Below, one piece after another: positions 3,916-5,196 of a stretch of DNA of 5,196 nucleotides. The stretch spans positions 1 through 5,196 of the forward strand of contig JAFMIX010000168.1 of NCBI GenBank assembly GCA_017853785.1. The letters are read 5' to 3'. Both the position numbers and the translations under genes were made by a program. The notes under the pieces are model-generated. The model saw nothing but the letters and a program-made list of their open reading frames with translations, searched no databases and was not told the DNA's origin. The DNA comes from Verrucomicrobiales bacterium (lineage in GTDB: Bacteria; Verrucomicrobiota; Verrucomicrobiia; Limisphaerales; JAFMIX01). The stretch's first letter is position 1. Each line of letters opens with the position of its first letter.

Positions 3916-5196
3916 TCAGTCTTCCGCAAACAAATAATTCAAATCCACCGCCGAGAGGCTGCGGGCGAAGCCTTCTTCGCCGAGCACGTCGCCGATGGTC
4001 TTGGCTTTGCTCTGCTGCAGTTCCCAGATTTTTTCCTCCACTGTGCCGGGTGCGATGAGACGGTAGGCGTTCACCGTCTGCGTCTGGCCGATGCGGTGCG
4101 AGCGGTCGATGGCCTGCGCTTCGACCGCCGGATTCCACCAGGGGTCGTAGAGCACGACGTAGCTGGCGCTGATGAGATTCAAGCCCGTGCCGGCAGCGCG
4201 GAGGCTGAGCAGGAATACGCCGGGTTCGCCGTCGTTGGTGAAGGCATTCACGACTTCCTGCCGGTCCTTGGTTTGGCCGGTGAGCAGATGCGTTTTGATG
4301 CCGCGGGCGAGGCATTCCTTTTCCAGCAATTGCAGCATCTGCACGAACTGTGAGAAGACGAGGATTTTCTGCTTCTCGGCCAGCAACGGTTCGAGCAGTT
4401 CAAACATCGTGTCCGTCTTGCCGCTGGCGGAATCGTTGCCGACGAGGCGCGGGTGGCAGCAGATCTGCCGCAGGCGCGTGAGCGCGGCGAGGACGTGCAT
4501 CTTGGACTTGTTCAAGCCCTGCGTCTCCACGGCTTTCATCACCTGCTCGCGGCTGCGGCGGAGTTCGGCGAGGTAAAGTTTCTTCTGCTCGTCGCCAAGG
4601 TTGCAATCGAGGCGTTGCTCGGTGCGGTCGGGCAAATCTTTTGCGACGTGCTTCTTGAGCCGGCGCAGCAGCAGCGGGCGCAACTTGGCCGCGAGCCGGC
4701 GGCGCGCGATGCGTTGGGCGCAGACGCCGTCGGCGGCCTCGGGAACTTCCTCGGGAATCTCGCCGGGCGGCGCGGCGGCGGCTCGCGGCTCGTAGGTTTC
4801 GCTGAAATGATCCTGATTGCCGAGGTAGCCGGGCTGGATGAAATCCACGATGCTCCAGAGGTCGAGCAGGCGGTTCTCCAGCGGCGTGCCGGTGAGCGCG
4901 AGGCGGTGGTCGGACTTGAGCTGCTTCACCGAGAGCGTGACCTGCGCGCCGGGGTTCTTGATGAACTGCGCCTCGTCGAGGATGACGGCGTGGAAGGCGA
5001 ATTTCTGCAGCTCCTCGAGGTCGCGGCGGAGCAGGGCGTAATTGGTGACGATGAGGTCGTGCTGTGGGATCTGTTTCCGCAAATTGTGCCGCGCCGCGCC
5101 GCTCTCGAGCACGAGGACTTTCATGCCGGGCGTGAACTTCTCCGCTTCGCGCCGCCAGTTGTGCAACACGGACGCGGGGCAGATGACGAGCGAGGG
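3916..5196 (-). CDS. SNF2-family DNA helicase/ATPase, C-terminal part (5' end beyond the window)
   Basis: The minus-strand frame is open from the right edge to a TGA at 3916-3918 and gives the last 426 residues. Motif Ia is at the edge (LVICPASVLHNW). Motif II follows as ILDEAQFIKNP (DEAQ at about 74-77), then motif III ALTGTPLENRLLDLW (about 100-114). The RecA2 lobe holds motif IV ILVFSQFVQML (about 278-288), motif V SLRAAGTGLNLISA (about 331-344) and motif VI AQAIDRSHRIGQ (about 360-371). The protein ends with a short SLSAVDLNYLFAED tail typical of bacterial SNF2 proteins. The family couples ATP hydrolysis to translocation on double-stranded DNA; the role of such bacterial members is mostly unknown. 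DEAQ and the overall pattern argue against RapA, which has DEAH. A roughly 16-residue Pro/Ala/Glu-rich insertion lies after motif III. The GTG at 5167-5169 is not the start: homology continues upstream, and Walker A must lie outside the window. The gene converges on the tRNA with a 33-nt gap. Confidence 0.95.
   Translation of the reverse strand, partial: PSLVICPASVLHNWRREAEKFTPGMKVLVLESGAARHNLRKQIPQHDLIVTNYALLRRDLEELQKFAFHAVILDEAQFIKNPGAQVTLSVKQLKSDHRLALTGTPLENRLLDLWSIVDFIQPGYLGNQDHFSETYEPRAAAAPPGEIPEEVPEAADGVCAQRIARRRLAAKLRPLLLRRLKKHVAKDLPDRTEQRLDCNLGDEQKKLYLAELRRSREQVMKAVETQGLNKSKMHVLAALTRLRQICCHPRLVGNDSASGKTDTMFELLEPLLAEKQKILVFSQFVQMLQLLEKECLARGIKTHLLTGQTKDRQEVVNAFTNDGEPGVFLLSLRAAGTGLNLISASYVVLYDPWWNPAVEAQAIDRSHRIGQTQTVNAYRLIAPGTVEEKIWELQQSKAKTIGDVLGEEGFARSLSAVDLNYLFAED

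Noticed and set aside
3853..4353. A 166-residue open plus-strand frame starting inside the tRNA and running antisense to the SNF2 gene
   Set aside because: It overlaps a well-supported tRNA and the conserved helicase motifs of the opposite strand. Its protein has no recognisable pattern, so it is a shadow frame.

Overview
The window looks like chromosomal DNA of a bacterium, most likely a Verrucomicrobiota/PVC-group member. The group is inferred from recall of RpoA N-termini that begin MPVRLGRF, the long S13 and S11 proteins, and moderately high GC; no database search was possible. Almost the whole plus strand is the conserved ribosomal 'alpha' operon: the 3' end of map (methionine aminopeptidase), then infA, rpmJ, rpsM, rpsK, rpsD, rpoA and rplQ. 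It closes with a strong intrinsic terminator at 3676-3704.

Layout. Positions 1-126 hold the last 41 codons of map, whose end overlaps infA by 28 nt. rpmJ (37 aa) and rpsM follow after gaps of 5 and 9 nt. rpsK begins 14 nt later and encodes an S11 with an extra, roughly 64-residue Ala/Lys/Pro/Glu-rich N-terminus. rpsD follows after a 36-nt gap that contains a three-unit heptanucleotide repeat. The largest gap in the operon (2083-2191) separates rpsD from rpoA and holds two hairpins. rplQ starts 5 nt after rpoA. After the terminator come a short spacer and a complete class II tRNA-Leu with anticodon GAG (3798-3882, CCA encoded). From 3916 to the right edge, on the minus strand and convergent with everything else, lies the C-terminal 426 residues of a SNF2-family helicase/ATPase. 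Its 5' part, including the Walker A motif, is outside the window.

How the genes work together. IF1, L36, S13, S11, S4 and L17 build or start the ribosome. RpoA is the assembly platform of RNA polymerase, and MetAP trims the initiator methionine of new proteins. The cluster thus co-expresses translation and transcription machinery, as in most bacteria. The SNF2 gene is a separate transcription unit with no evident link to the operon.

I see no previously undescribed system here. The points worth a second look are modest: the S11 extension, the structured rpsD-rpoA gap, the heptad repeat before rpsD, the general lack of Shine-Dalgarno motifs, an unusual IF1 loop, and an insertion in the SNF2 protein.
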